NCBI GenBank assembly: GCA_041940025.1 | Contig: JBGTSY010000003.1 | Location: 248,001-312,000, forward strand | Reading direction: 5' to 3' | Source: UBA5859 sp041940025 | Lineage (GTDB): Bacteria > Pseudomonadota > Gammaproteobacteria > UBA5859 | DNA length: 64,000 nucleotides | Part shown: piece after piece, positions 56,406-64,000 of the stretch | Position numbering within the stretch: the first letter of the stretch is position 1 | Layout of the letters: every line of letters begins with the position of its first letter | Translations under genes and position numbers: made by a program | The notes under the pieces: generated by a model | What the model was told of the DNA's origin: nothing | Database searches by the model: none | The model's input: the letters and a program-made list of their open reading frames with translations, nothing else

Positions 56406-56799
56406 GAGAGTGATCCGTTAACTCATATCCCAGCCGTTTGGCGATATCCAGTTGAATGTTTTCAATGGTTTCATCCACAAATTCTTCCACTTTGCCACAG
56501 CGCACGCATACGAGATGATCATGATGTTGATCTTGGGCCATCTCGAATACCGACTGACCTCCTTCAAAATGGTGACGTACCACTAGACCGGCGGATTCAA
56601 ATTGGGTAAGCACGCGGTAGACAGTGGCCAGACCTACATCCTCTTCAGCATCCGCCAAAGCCCGATACACATCTTCTGCGGACATATGGCGAGGAGAAGC
56701 CTGTTCTAGCACCTCAATAATTCTCAGGCGCGGGATGGTGGCTTTCAGGCCAGCTTTACGTAAATCAGCAGCTTTCAATGAACTCTCCTGTGAATGCAA
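56368..56799 (-). CDS. fur: Ferric uptake regulator Fur
   Basis: 143 aa. Winged-helix N-terminus (GLKATIPRLRIIEVL, VYRVLTQFESAGLV) and metal-binding HHDHLVCVRCGKVEEF (near 86-101) plus a late CPDC. Iron-bound Fur represses iron-uptake genes. The gene is convergent with recN (38-bp overlap) and divergent from bamE, an arrangement known from Pseudomonas. Confidence 0.97.
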   Translation of the reverse strand: MHSQESSLKAADLRKAGLKATIPRLRIIEVLEQASPRHMSAEDVYRALADAEEDVGLATVYRVLTQFESAGLVVRHHFEGGQSVFEMAQDQHHDHLVCVRCGKVEEFVDETIENIQLDIAKRLGYELTDHSLILYGLCPDCRD

Positions 56800-56846
56800 T
56801 TATAATAACCTACTGTCTGCGGCCGAATTAACAAAGGGAGTTGTGT

Positions 56847-57176
56847 GTGTCTTACCCCATCATCAATTCAGTAGAACCGAGAATCCTAATCATAATTAGT
56901 CTGTTGCTCATGAGCACCGCATGTACCGTTCACCATGTGGACATACAACAGGGCAATCATTTGTCGGATGAAAAAATATCCCAATTGCAGATTGGCATGG
57001 AGAAACGTCAAGTGAAGTATATCTTGGGTTCACCCCTGATAACAGATAGCTTCCACCGCAACCGCTGGGATTACACCTATTATTTTAAAGAAGGACACCA
57101 GGAAGCAGAATTACGAGGCATTACCCTGCATTTTGAAGGGGATAAACTGGTGGAAATAGTGCAACAAGATCCCTAA
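56847..57176 (+). CDS. bamE: Outer membrane assembly lipoprotein BamE
   Basis: 109 aa from GTG 56847, which sits 6 nt after AAGGGAG; the TTG at 56841 touches the ribosome binding site and is unlikely. Signal peptide with lipobox STAC (Cys near residue 26). The SmpA/OmlA domain is seen in QIGMEKRQVKYILGSPLI and RWDYTYYFKEG. It is an accessory part of the BAM complex that inserts outer-membrane proteins. Confidence 0.94.
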   Translation: MSYPIINSVEPRILIIISLLLMSTACTVHHVDIQQGNHLSDEKISQLQIGMEKRQVKYILGSPLITDSFHRNRWDYTYYFKEGHQEAELRGITLHFEGDKLVEIVQQDP

Positions 57177-57190
57177 GGATTATCTGGGAT

Positions 57191-57535
57191 CTACTCGGAT
57201 GTTGTATCCCGCTCCAGATCCCCGCCGCCTCTACCTGTGCGCTTGCCTTGCGCAGCACGTCGGCGACGCACCTCTTTGGGATCCGCGAGCAGAGGTCGGT
57301 AAATTTCGATGCGATCCCCTGGGTGCAGTTTTTCCGTTAACTTGGCCGCCTTGCCAAAAATTCCCAGCTGTAGATTATCCAGATCAATGTCGGGAAACTC
57401 ACTGGCGATTCCGCTGCGCACCACTACATCACGCAAATTATCATTCGGGGTTGCGAAAGTCTTGATGATCAATTGCTTGTCGGCAAGGGCATAAGCCACT
57501 TCCACCTCAATGTGATCGTGGGGTTTGCTAGGCAA
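57191..57535 (-). CDS. rnfH: RnfH family ubiquitin-like protein
   Basis: 114 aa from a TTG at 57535 preceded by AGAGG; a TTG at 57607 would add 24 residues with no family match. The family core is clear: IEVEVAYALADKQ, FPDIDLDNLQLGIFGKAAKL, GDRIEIYRPLLADPKEVRRRRA. The role of RnfH is unknown. In relatives it follows the toxin-like gene ratA; here the upstream neighbour is an alanine symporter and no ratA is present. Confidence 0.9.
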   Translation of the reverse strand: MPSKPHDHIEVEVAYALADKQLIIKTFATPNDNLRDVVVRSGIASEFPDIDLDNLQLGIFGKAAKLTEKLHPGDRIEIYRPLLADPKEVRRRRAAQGKRTGRGGGDLERDTTSE

Positions 57536-57612
57536 TGAGACCTCTGTTAGTGATTGATTGTCGCTGTTCGCAGGCGCATGGTACCCAATCCCTGGGATCC
57601 GGGGCAACCGAT

Positions 57613-59133
57613 TTACTCAAATTCGCCCGCTTTTAGCTTTACCATATAGTCATCGAGCGCCGCACGCACTTCGCCGGACATTAAATAGAGCCCGAGGATA
57701 TTGGGAAACGCCATGGAGAGAATCATCAAATCGCTGAAATCCAAGACATGACTGGCACTAGTGATGGCGCCCAAAAATACAAACACCACAAAGATGACGC
57801 GATATATCAGGGTAGCACCCTCGCCAAAAAGATAGGTCCAACAGCGCTCTCCATAATATGACCAAGAAATCATGGTGCTATAAGCAAAGAGTACGACACA
57901 GGCAGTGAGCACCAACGGAAACCAACTGATGACGCTACCAAAGGCCAGAGAGGTCAGAGCCGCACCTTGTTTCGCAGCGCGAACGGCCTCAAATTCAGGG
58001 TTGTCATAGGCGCCAGTGATGATAATCACCAATGCAGTCATGGTGCACACCACGATGGTGTCCACGAATGGCTCTAATATAGCTACCACGCCTTCACGTA
58101 CAGGATAAGCGGTTCTCGCTGCTGAGTGCGCAATAGCGGCGGAGCCGATGCCCGCTTCATTGGAAAAGGCGGCTCGTTGGAAACCCACCACCAATACCCC
58201 GATGAAACCGCCTAGTCCCGCCTCTGCGTTAAAGGCACCGCTGATGATGGTGCCAAAGGCTGCAGGCACTTGGTCAATATTCATTAAAATAATCAGTAAA
58301 GCTGTACTGATGTACAGTAGGCACATGGCGGGTACGATGCGTTGCGCCGTTTCCGCAATGCGAGTGATCCCCCCAATGATCACCACGCCCACTAAAGCCG
58401 CCATTGCAATGCCGTATAACCAAGGTACGTCCGCTATACCGGGAATACTCTGGCTCACAGCATTGAGTGATTGATTCACCTGAAACGCATTTCCACCGCC
58501 TAAGGAACCACCAATACACATCAAACAGAAGAGGCCAGCGAGCGCTTGACCAAAACCCGCCATATTGCGCTTGCTTAACCCCCGGGAAAGGTACTCCATG
58601 GCACCACCCATGATATGGCCATCGGGCCTCACCTCCCGATACATCTGCGCCAGCGTACATTCAGTAAACTTAGAACTCATCCCTAAAAAGCCGGCAACAA
58701 TCATCCAAAAGGTAGCGCCCGGACCACCAATGGAGATGGCAATGGCCACCCCGGCAATGTTCCCCAATCCCACGGTCGCCGAAAGTGCGGTAGTGAGCGC
58801 CTGAAAGTGGCTCACTTCACCAATATCTTCGGGATTATCATAGCGCCCGCGAGTCACCTGTATGGCGTGGCCAAAAGCACGAAGATTGATGAATCCCATG
58901 CGAAAGGTAAACACCAAAGCTCCCAGTACCAACCAGGCCACAGCAAAAGGCAAGCTAATGGCATCAGTAAAAAAAGCCACATCAAAAAAGATCACTGTAG
59001 CAATATAGCCATTAATGGCGCCAAACATGCCGTCTACTGACTGCATCCAGCCCTCCTCCGCTGCCTTAAGCGGTGCCGCGATGACTAATCCCAATAGACT
59101 GAGGAAATATTTAGAAAATAGGTTAAATTTCAT
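57613..59133 (-). CDS. Sodium:alanine/glycine symporter (AGCS family)
   Basis: 506 aa. The ATG at 59133 has AAGGA 7 nt upstream and gives a clean signal-like first segment; the ATG at 59148 is an alternative. About eleven membrane segments with AGCS blocks (SATVGLGNIAGVAIAISIGGPGATFWM, GFQRAAFSNEAGIGSAAIAHSAA). It imports alanine or glycine with Na+. It occupies the site between rnfH and smpB where ratA is found in related bacteria. Confidence 0.92.
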   Translation of the reverse strand: MKFNLFSKYFLSLLGLVIAAPLKAAEEGWMQSVDGMFGAINGYIATVIFFDVAFFTDAISLPFAVAWLVLGALVFTFRMGFINLRAFGHAIQVTRGRYDNPEDIGEVSHFQALTTALSATVGLGNIAGVAIAISIGGPGATFWMIVAGFLGMSSKFTECTLAQMYREVRPDGHIMGGAMEYLSRGLSKRNMAGFGQALAGLFCLMCIGGSLGGGNAFQVNQSLNAVSQSIPGIADVPWLYGIAMAALVGVVIIGGITRIAETAQRIVPAMCLLYISTALLIILMNIDQVPAAFGTIISGAFNAEAGLGGFIGVLVVGFQRAAFSNEAGIGSAAIAHSAARTAYPVREGVVAILEPFVDTIVVCTMTALVIIITGAYDNPEFEAVRAAKQGAALTSLAFGSVISWFPLVLTACVVLFAYSTMISWSYYGERCWTYLFGEGATLIYRVIFVVFVFLGAITSASHVLDFSDLMILSMAFPNILGLYLMSGEVRAALDDYMVKLKAGEFE

Positions 59134-59347
59134 GAAATCGTCCTTCATTCTGCTTCTAGTTGAGCGCCATAAAGGTGTCGCTCCACGTCACACCATCCAA
59201 TGGCTAGCACATGGTACCTGTTTTCTTTCGGAATTTTCAATTGAATCCGATTGAAAATCAGTATATTAGCTTACGCAATCCTGTGCTTTGACATATAATC
59301 TCTGTCCTCTACCTCGGCCGATTGAATGAACCTTTTAGCATCCTGCA

Positions 59348-59821
59348 ATGGCAAAAAAATCTAAAAAACCGGAAAACGTCATTGCGCTCAACCGCAAAGC
59401 ACGTTTTGACTATCATATAGAAGAAACCTACGAGGCCGGCATTGCCCTGGAGGGGTGGGAGGTCAAGTCGCTGCGCGATGGAAAACTGAGCCTGGCAGAA
59501 AGCTATGTGTTGGTACGCAATGGCGAGGCTTTTCTATTTGGTGCCCATATCACACCACTAAATACCGCCTCAACCCACATCAAGCCTGATCCCTTGCGCA
59601 CGCGTAAACTGCTGATGCATCGGGAAGAGCTGAATAAATTAATAGGCGGCGTGGAGCGCAAAGGTTACACACTTGTGCCCCTGGATATGCACTGGAAGCG
59701 TGGCCATGCGAAAGTGCTGGTGGGCTATGCAAAAGGCAAAGCCAAGCAGGACAAACGTGCTAGCATCAAAGAGCGTGACTGGCAGCGGGATAAACAGCGT
59801 ATCTTGAAACAAAATCGCTAA
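59348..59821 (+). CDS. smpB: SsrA-binding protein SmpB
   Basis: 157 aa. Conserved NRKARFDYHIEETYEAGIALEGWEVKSLR and the basic C-terminal tail (KQDKRASIKERDWQRDKQRILK). It carries tmRNA to stalled ribosomes for trans-translation. The tmRNA gene lies directly downstream, as often seen. Confidence 0.97.
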   Translation: MAKKSKKPENVIALNRKARFDYHIEETYEAGIALEGWEVKSLRDGKLSLAESYVLVRNGEAFLFGAHITPLNTASTHIKPDPLRTRKLLMHREELNKLIGGVERKGYTLVPLDMHWKRGHAKVLVGYAKGKAKQDKRASIKERDWQRDKQRILKQNR

Positions 59822-59842
59822 CATTTCGCTAGATCTCTCTAC

Positions 59843-59870
59843 TTGAAAATCAGACTCACGCCGCTATATT
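59843..59870 (+). promoter_or_regulatory. Candidate sigma-70 promoter of ssrA
   Basis: TTGAAA (59843-59848) and TATATT (59865-59870) are separated by 16 bp. Transcription would start near 59877 and give a 40-nt leader, to be removed when the mature 5' end forms at 59919. Confidence 0.55.
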
Positions 59871-59918
59871 GCTTACTAGGCGTGTTATCATACAGGCTTA
59901 ATAGAGACCCAAAATTAA

Positions 59919-60273
59919 GGGGGCGATCTGGCTTCGACGTGGATTGCGAAACCTTAAGGGCATGCCGAGGTGCAACCTCCCTCGTAAATCTTGTTGCAAA
60001 TTTATAGTTGCAAACGACGACAACTACGCGTTAGCTGCCTAGTCCGGCTAACCCTTCAACAGCTCAGAGCTTACGCTGACTAGCGAAGGTAACCTTTAGT
60101 AAGATCGCGGTGTCTGTTGGTCTGGGACAGATACCGTTAAAACCTGACCGGAATCGCCCTGCGTTTTCCCCGCTCATCGGGTAGCGTCGGGTTAAATCAA
60201 TAGGTGAGATAAGCATGTAGATCTTAAGGCAGAGGATTTGCGGACGCGGGTTCAATTCCCGCCGCCTCCACCA
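59919..60273 (+). ncRNA. ssrA: tmRNA (transfer-messenger RNA)
   Basis: 355 nt in one piece. The 5' end GGGGGCGATCTGGCTTCGACG and the 3' end with T-arm GGTTCAATTCC and CGCCTCCACCA form the tRNA-like part. The tag frame starts at 60010 and encodes ANDDNYALAA followed by TAG (60040-60042), the form usual in gammaproteobacteria. The RNA rescues stalled ribosomes with SmpB. Its 3' end is a common integration site for islands, and accessory DNA follows. Confidence 0.97.
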
Positions 60274-60705
60274 ATTCAGGATCAATGGGATCAGAATGAG
60301 GTATCCCCATAAAATAGAAATCAAAATCAGTGCGTTTGTGATTATATAAATTTGGTGCACATGCATGTTGATGTTTGATCTTCTATTAGACGATCAATTC
60401 CAATCTATGTGTTGCCATGCCTATGGATACCATCAGAAGAAGCAGAGTCGAGTAAAAAGGACTTTATTTGGCGCGCGTTGTCAGTTAAAACAACATGAGA
60501 AATTAACAAAGCGCTCGCGCGCACCTTGGTTGTAGGTGACTTCGTTGGAGGTCGGCTATACGCCTGCCAGACACATCATCATTTTGTAGAAGACACAGGT
60601 ACAGGTTGAGGAGTCTTTATTTTATTCATATCTTCGATATCTATTTGAGTATTAGCGCTTTTATTAGCGGTCGCGTATGCGATCCATTGGACAATCTCGT
60701 TATGC
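60274..60705. other. Decayed region between ssrA and the cassette array
   Basis: 430 bp without a supported gene. Attached fragments such as ATTAACAAAGCGC (60494-60506) and GTTATGC (60698-60704) recall attC cores, but no complete folded site could be drawn. Confidence 0.45.
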
Positions 60706-62250
60706 TCAATTGTCTAGGGGCATTAACCCTGAATAGTTTATTCCAGACAGTAAAGCCATTTCCCGGTGCCAAGTTGCTAGATCATTGCTATTGAAATGAC
60801 TCAAGGAACTATGACCACACGCTCTTGCCATCACTTGCATGAGTTCCGTCGACGCTTCGAAAAAATTTTTTAATTGTGTTGCCGATTTCTCGACATTAAG
60901 TCGTTGGCGTAAATCGGCTTTTTGAGTAGCAATACCGGCTGGACAATTATTGGTATGACACATTCGTGCGGCTACGCAACCTATCGACTGCATCGCGCTG
61001 TTTGACACTGCAATGCCATCAGCACCCAATGCGAGCGCTTTTACAAAATCCATTGGTACACGCAACCCACCAGTAATAATCAAGGTGATGTCGTCACTCA
61101 CTCCCTGCTTGTCAAGGTAACGTCTTGCACGTGCTAGTGCAGGTATAGTTGGTACACTGATATGATCACGAAACATCTCAGGTGCCGCTCCAGTGCCGCC
61201 GCCGCGTCCATCTAAAATGATGTAATCCGCCGTTGCATCTATCGCAAACTGAATGTCTTGTTCTATATGGTTTGCGCTGAGTTTAAAGCCGATAGGAATA
61301 CCACCTGTCACCGCACGCACTCGGTCTGCAAAGTTTTTAAAGTCTTCTGCTGTAGTTAGGCTTTTAAAGCTTGGAGGAGAAACGGCGGATTGGCCTTCAG
61401 GAATCCCGCGTACTTGCGAAATTTTACCTCTGTTTTTAGTCCCCGGAAGATGTCCACCTGTGCCTGTTTTTGCACCTTGTCCACCTTTAAAATGAAATGC
61501 CTGTACATTTTTTAACTTGGCCTCATCATAACCGAACTGGGCACTGGCTAACTCATAAAAATAGCGTGAGTTGGCTTGCTGCTCCTCAGGCAACATTCCT
61601 CCCTCGCCTGAACAAATTCCTGTACCAGCCATTTCAGCACCTTTAGACAATGCGAGCTTAGCTTCTTCAGATAAAGCGCCAAAACTCATATCAGAAACAA
61701 ACAGCGGGATTTTTAATTTGAGAGGTTTCTTTGCTTTTGGCCCGATAACCAATTCAGTAGTGACCTGTGATTCCTCAAACAATGGTTTGGTTGCCAGTTG
61801 AGCAGTCATTACTTGAATGTCATCCCAGCGCGGTAATTGATAGCGTGGTACGCCCATTGATGTCATTGGGCCATGATGTCCTACTTTAGATAAGCCTTCT
61901 CTGGCCAATTGATGAATAAACTCAATTGTTGGCTCTTCTTTGGAAGAACTTGCCACTGGTGTTCTGTTGATTTTCGCCTTGGCTCCTGGGCCTTCCTGAC
62001 CGATTATTTCATCATCGAATTGCTTGTGAGTGCCATCGCAATAAGGCAAATTGGCAGAATGCTTACATTGGCATAAGTATGCATCGTTACTTTCTTCAGG
62101 CGTGAAAAGCTTAGGTTTAAAGTCAGTGCCTGCATGGGAACCGTCACAAAAGGGTTGATTATTAGAGCGACCACAAGTGCAAAAATAGTACTCATTACCT
62201 TTTGTTAGTCCTACTTTGGCAGGTTTGGTATTTGCAACGATTGGCTTCAT
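60706..62250 (-). CDS. Fusion of two CDGSH iron-sulfur motifs with an FMN-binding glutamate-synthase-like domain
   Basis: 514 aa from the ATG at 62250 (GAGAGA upstream). Residues about 22-75 hold two CDGSH motifs (CTCGRSNNQPFCDGSH; CQCKHSANLPYCDGTH), each able to bind a labile 2Fe-2S cluster. Residues 130-500 are the FMN/3Fe-4S domain of glutamate synthase (FVSDMSFGALSEEAK, CSGEGGML, DGRGGGTGAAP, and CVAARMCHTNNCPAGI for the 3Fe-4S cluster). The glutaminase and C-terminal domains are absent, as in archaeal-type GltS-like proteins of unknown substrate. An attC-like site starts 21 bp upstream, so it may be a large cassette. Confidence 0.88.
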   Translation of the reverse strand: MKPIVANTKPAKVGLTKGNEYYFCTCGRSNNQPFCDGSHAGTDFKPKLFTPEESNDAYLCQCKHSANLPYCDGTHKQFDDEIIGQEGPGAKAKINRTPVASSSKEEPTIEFIHQLAREGLSKVGHHGPMTSMGVPRYQLPRWDDIQVMTAQLATKPLFEESQVTTELVIGPKAKKPLKLKIPLFVSDMSFGALSEEAKLALSKGAEMAGTGICSGEGGMLPEEQQANSRYFYELASAQFGYDEAKLKNVQAFHFKGGQGAKTGTGGHLPGTKNRGKISQVRGIPEGQSAVSPPSFKSLTTAEDFKNFADRVRAVTGGIPIGFKLSANHIEQDIQFAIDATADYIILDGRGGGTGAAPEMFRDHISVPTIPALARARRYLDKQGVSDDITLIITGGLRVPMDFVKALALGADGIAVSNSAMQSIGCVAARMCHTNNCPAGIATQKADLRQRLNVEKSATQLKNFFEASTELMQVMARACGHSSLSHFNSNDLATWHREMALLSGINYSGLMPLDN

Positions 62251-62271
62251 AGTTTCTCTCTCATTTACGTG

Positions 62272-62332
62272 GCGTAACGGCCGCGTAATAGGCGCGAGCA
62301 TGCGAGCGTCCTAATTGACGCGTTTGTTATGA
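62272..62332 (-). other. attC site 1 of the right array
   Basis: On the - strand: TCATAAC (62326-62332), AAACGCG, ... and GTTACGC (62272-62278). The inner arms CGCGTCAATTAGG and CCTATTACGCG pair with bulges. The MarC stop codon lies inside the first core, as is usual for cassettes. Confidence 0.75.
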
Positions 62333-62941
62333 CACCGTACCGACCCATTTTTCAATACCAAAGGCTTCCATTATAAATTCGACTGATAGAGCAGCCAGTA
62401 TCATCCCCATTATTCGTGTTAGAAGTGATGCCCCACCATTTCCGATTAATCTAATAATCCCTCCTGAAAAAAGAAGCAAAATCAAAGTAACGACTAAAAC
62501 AGAAAGCATTGTAGCTGTTGTGATCATTTGCTCTTGAATTGTAAAAGCATTATTGTCAGTTGTTAAGATAACTGCCAGAATTGCACCAGGTGAAGCCGTA
62601 GCAGGTATTGCCAATGGAAACACTGATATATCATGTAAGGGTTCGCCAGTTTCTTCTGGAATATTATTAGAAAAAATCATCTGCAAACCGAAAAGAAAAA
62701 GAATTACCCCTCCAGCAACTTGAAAAGAAAGCAAGCTGATTCCCATTGCTCCGAGCAATAGCTGCCCAATAACAATTGCACCAACTAAAATTAGCGCCGC
62801 ATAAATTATAGTTTTGTATGCAGTTCTCCTTCGATCCTTAGCTGAAAGTTTCGCGGTTAGGCCGGCAAAAAGTGCCATTGTTCCTATAGGGTCGATGGTA
62901 GCCCAAATAATCAAAAAATCGTGTAACACTTTATCTATCAT
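62327..62941 (-). CDS. MarC family membrane protein
   Basis: 204 aa from ATG 62941. Six membrane segments; IDPIGTMALFAGLT near the start and FPLAIPATASPGAI in the middle are the MarC blocks. The family has no firm function despite its name (multiple antibiotic resistance). It lies between two attC-like sites and is therefore an integron cassette gene; membrane proteins are frequent there. Confidence 0.9.
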   Translation of the reverse strand: MIDKVLHDFLIIWATIDPIGTMALFAGLTAKLSAKDRRRTAYKTIIYAALILVGAIVIGQLLLGAMGISLLSFQVAGGVILFLFGLQMIFSNNIPEETGEPLHDISVFPLAIPATASPGAILAVILTTDNNAFTIQEQMITTATMLSVLVVTLILLLFSGGIIRLIGNGGASLLTRIMGMILAALSVEFIMEAFGIEKWVGTVS

Positions 62942-62959
62942 TTGCACTCTGCTTCGCTG

Positions 62960-63040
62960 TCATAACGCCCGGCTAAACGGCGCGAACGTAGTGAGCGTCC
63001 GGCGGAGTGAAACGGAACGAATTTAAGCCGCTTGTTATGC
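62960..63040 (-). other. attC site 2 of the right array
   Basis: On the - strand: GCATAAC (63034-63040) with AAGCGGCTTAAA, and GTTTAGCCGGGCGTTATGA ending at 62960. The end arms pair over about 17 nt. The stop codon of the GFA gene is inside the first core. Confidence 0.85.
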
Positions 63041-63439
63041 ATTTTCTGGTGGATGTTCTGCATACTGTAGTACGCCTTCAGGGATTACTTCCCAAGAGGC
63101 TTTGGAGCCAACAAAAATGTGGCGGCCAATTTCTATTTCAGGGTCTTCGTTAAGGCAGCCCAACGTTACTCCATGAACCACTCCTTTGTAAATACCACAT
63201 AAAGTAGAGCCGCATTTTTTGCAAAACTGCAAACCGAAACTGTGCTCACCTACGTATGAAGTCAAAAGTTCTGTTCCAGAAACCCATTGAAATTCGGAGG
63301 GATTTACCAGTGCGTAAGCTGATGCTTGAGAACTAAAAGCTTTCCTGCAACGAGAACAGTGGCATGACCTAGCATCCCAAAGTTTCCCGTTTACTTCGTA
63401 TTTCACTTCTCCGCAAAAACACTCTCCGGTTAACTTCAC
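63035..63439 (-). CDS. GFA/CENP-V-domain protein (formaldehyde-activating-enzyme-like)
   Basis: 134 aa with a GTG start at 63439 behind GGAGA. Zinc ligands: GECFCGEVKYEV (residues 5-16), CHCSRCRKAF (26-35) and CKKCGSTL (73-80). The family includes glutathione-dependent formaldehyde-activating enzyme and many members of unknown substrate. A frequent type of cassette gene; flanked here by attC sites 2 and 3. Confidence 0.9.
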   Translation of the reverse strand: MKLTGECFCGEVKYEVNGKLWDARSCHCSRCRKAFSSQASAYALVNPSEFQWVSGTELLTSYVGEHSFGLQFCKKCGSTLCGIYKGVVHGVTLGCLNEDPEIEIGRHIFVGSKASWEVIPEGVLQYAEHPPENA

Positions 63440-63454
63440 TTAAATCTCCATTAT

Positions 63455-63603
63455 GCATAACGGGTGCGCGCGTAGCGCGCATCTGTTTAAGGCCGCGATC
63501 ACTTGCGTGTTGTGGAGTGGACGTTTTGCGATAAAATGAAGCCGAAGGCTGAATTCGCAAAGCGGCCGCGGAACAACACGTCAAGTGCATTGCCTTGTTA
63601 AAT
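63455..63603 (-). other. attC site 3 of the right array
   Basis: On the - strand: ATTTAAC (63597-63603) opens a long stem (CACTTGACGTGTTGT pairs with ACAACACGCAAGTG) that closes at CTTAAAC (63485-63491). A further hairpin (TGCGCGC-GTA-GCGCGCA) leads to GTTATGC at 63455-63461. The same add-on sequence follows the left attC at 2518-2542. Confidence 0.8.
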
Positions 63604-63618
63604 TTTAAACTTTACCGC

Positions 63619-64000
63619 TCATTTTCTAGAAGCAATCTGTTGATAATAAATTGCTTCTCCTTTTTTAAGACTTCCATAAACCTCAACCCCGAGAGTACTC
63701 TCATTAAAAATAGAAGTATAAATTTTATTGGCAGCAAGATATGTACCCCGATAAGATGGATGGGATCCATCTGCACTCCAAAGATCTTTAAGAGCATCAG
63801 AAGCACTTAGATCGTTAATAACGGCAAGCCAACTTTGGCCAACTTCTGCTAAAACTCCACCAGTAATATTTTGGTATATTCCATAACCCTGACTAAGAGC
63901 TTCAGTATGACCACGAAAATCACATACTTTGGAATAATAACGACAATTCATTGCATCGCCATTTTTTCTACCCCACGTGACAAAATAAACAATTTGAGTA
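63619..64000 (-). CDS. SGNH-type hydrolase-like cassette protein, 5' partial
   Basis: The frame is open to the window edge; an internal ATG at 63951 is not the start, since the upstream residues (IVYFVTWGRKNGDAMN) match the family. The C-terminal block ADGSHPSYRGTYLAA carries the D-x-x-H of SGNH/GDSL-like proteins. The stop lies 15 bp before attC site 3, so it is the last visible gene of a cassette. The substrate is unknown. Confidence 0.75.
   Translation of the reverse strand, partial: TQIVYFVTWGRKNGDAMNCRYYSKVCDFRGHTEALSQGYGIYQNITGGVLAEVGQSWLAVINDLSASDALKDLWSADGSHPSYRGTYLAANKIYTSIFNESTLGVEVYGSLKKGEAIYYQQIASRK

Noticed and set aside
56800..56822. Fur box between fur and bamE
   Set aside because: AATGCAATTATAATAA has only partial agreement with the palindromic Fur consensus; not strong enough to call.
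60251..60273. ssrA 3' end as attachment site of an island
   Set aside because: Accessory DNA follows, but I found no direct repeat of the tmRNA end and no tyrosine integrase in the window.
60482..60706. Possible attC ending the right array next to ssrA
   Set aside because: ATTAACAAAGCGC and GTTATGC cores are about 200 bp apart and their neighbours do not pair; left as decayed DNA.
1..64000. CRISPR arrays, rRNA or tRNA genes
   Set aside because: No regularly spaced direct repeats were seen and no complete cloverleaf or rRNA sequence was recognised; only the tmRNA is present.

Overview
The window looks like chromosomal DNA of a marine-type gammaproteobacterium, possibly a hydrocarbon or lipid user near the Pseudomonadales/Oceanospirillales; the genus cannot be fixed from the sequence. 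Evidence: the tmRNA tag reads ANDDNYALAA; the blocks recN-fur-bamE-rnfH-smpB-ssrA, efp/epmA/epmB and sulfurtransferase-psd-fimX match layouts known from Pseudomonas relatives; and there are many genes for fatty-acid and alkane-like substrates (AlmA-type flavin monooxygenase, three acyl-CoA dehydrogenases, a fatty acid desaturase, a LolA-like/MMPL pair).

Layout. 1-3200: end of an integron cassette array on the + strand, with a two-gene cassette encoding a PD-(D/E)XK-type nuclease-like protein and a partner, an attC site, and a cassette gene fused to a truncated IS3-family transposase. 3200-18200: ordinary chromosome with a TPR protein, NDH-2, a 269-bp MITE-like palindromic element, an orphan encapsulin-type ferritin, two families often tied to F420 (LLM, DDN-like), a YadGH-type ABC exporter, AlmA-like monooxygenase and a CPA2 antiporter. 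18200-22200: decayed region with a methyltransferase, a broken flavin monooxygenase, a Coq4-like gene and a broken PadR regulator. 22200-34800: LolA-like/MMPL pair, cytochrome b561 and c', then a compact cluster (RibD-C reductase, zinc-type dehydrogenase, PTPS-like protein, GT4 glycosyltransferase, with a divergent CDP-alcohol phosphotransferase) that may make an undescribed glycosylated pteridine-like product. 35200-43700: acyl-CoA dehydrogenases, an Rhs-tip remnant with paralogous small proteins, and a redox block (nitroreductase, Rieske, MAPEG, ferredoxin reductase). 44400-59800: housekeeping genes. 59919-60273: ssrA.

60700-64000: a second cassette array, this time on the - strand, with three attC-like sites between a CDGSH-glutamate synthase fusion, MarC, a GFA-family protein and an SGNH-type hydrolase cut by the window edge. 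The two arrays face each other across about 57 kb of core genome and share an identical 20-nt stretch in their attC regions, so they belong to the same integron lineage.

The strongest candidates for something undescribed are the left-edge cassette pair (possible antiphage system), the pteridine-like cluster at 26967-31040, and the inverted, related cassette arrays at both ends.
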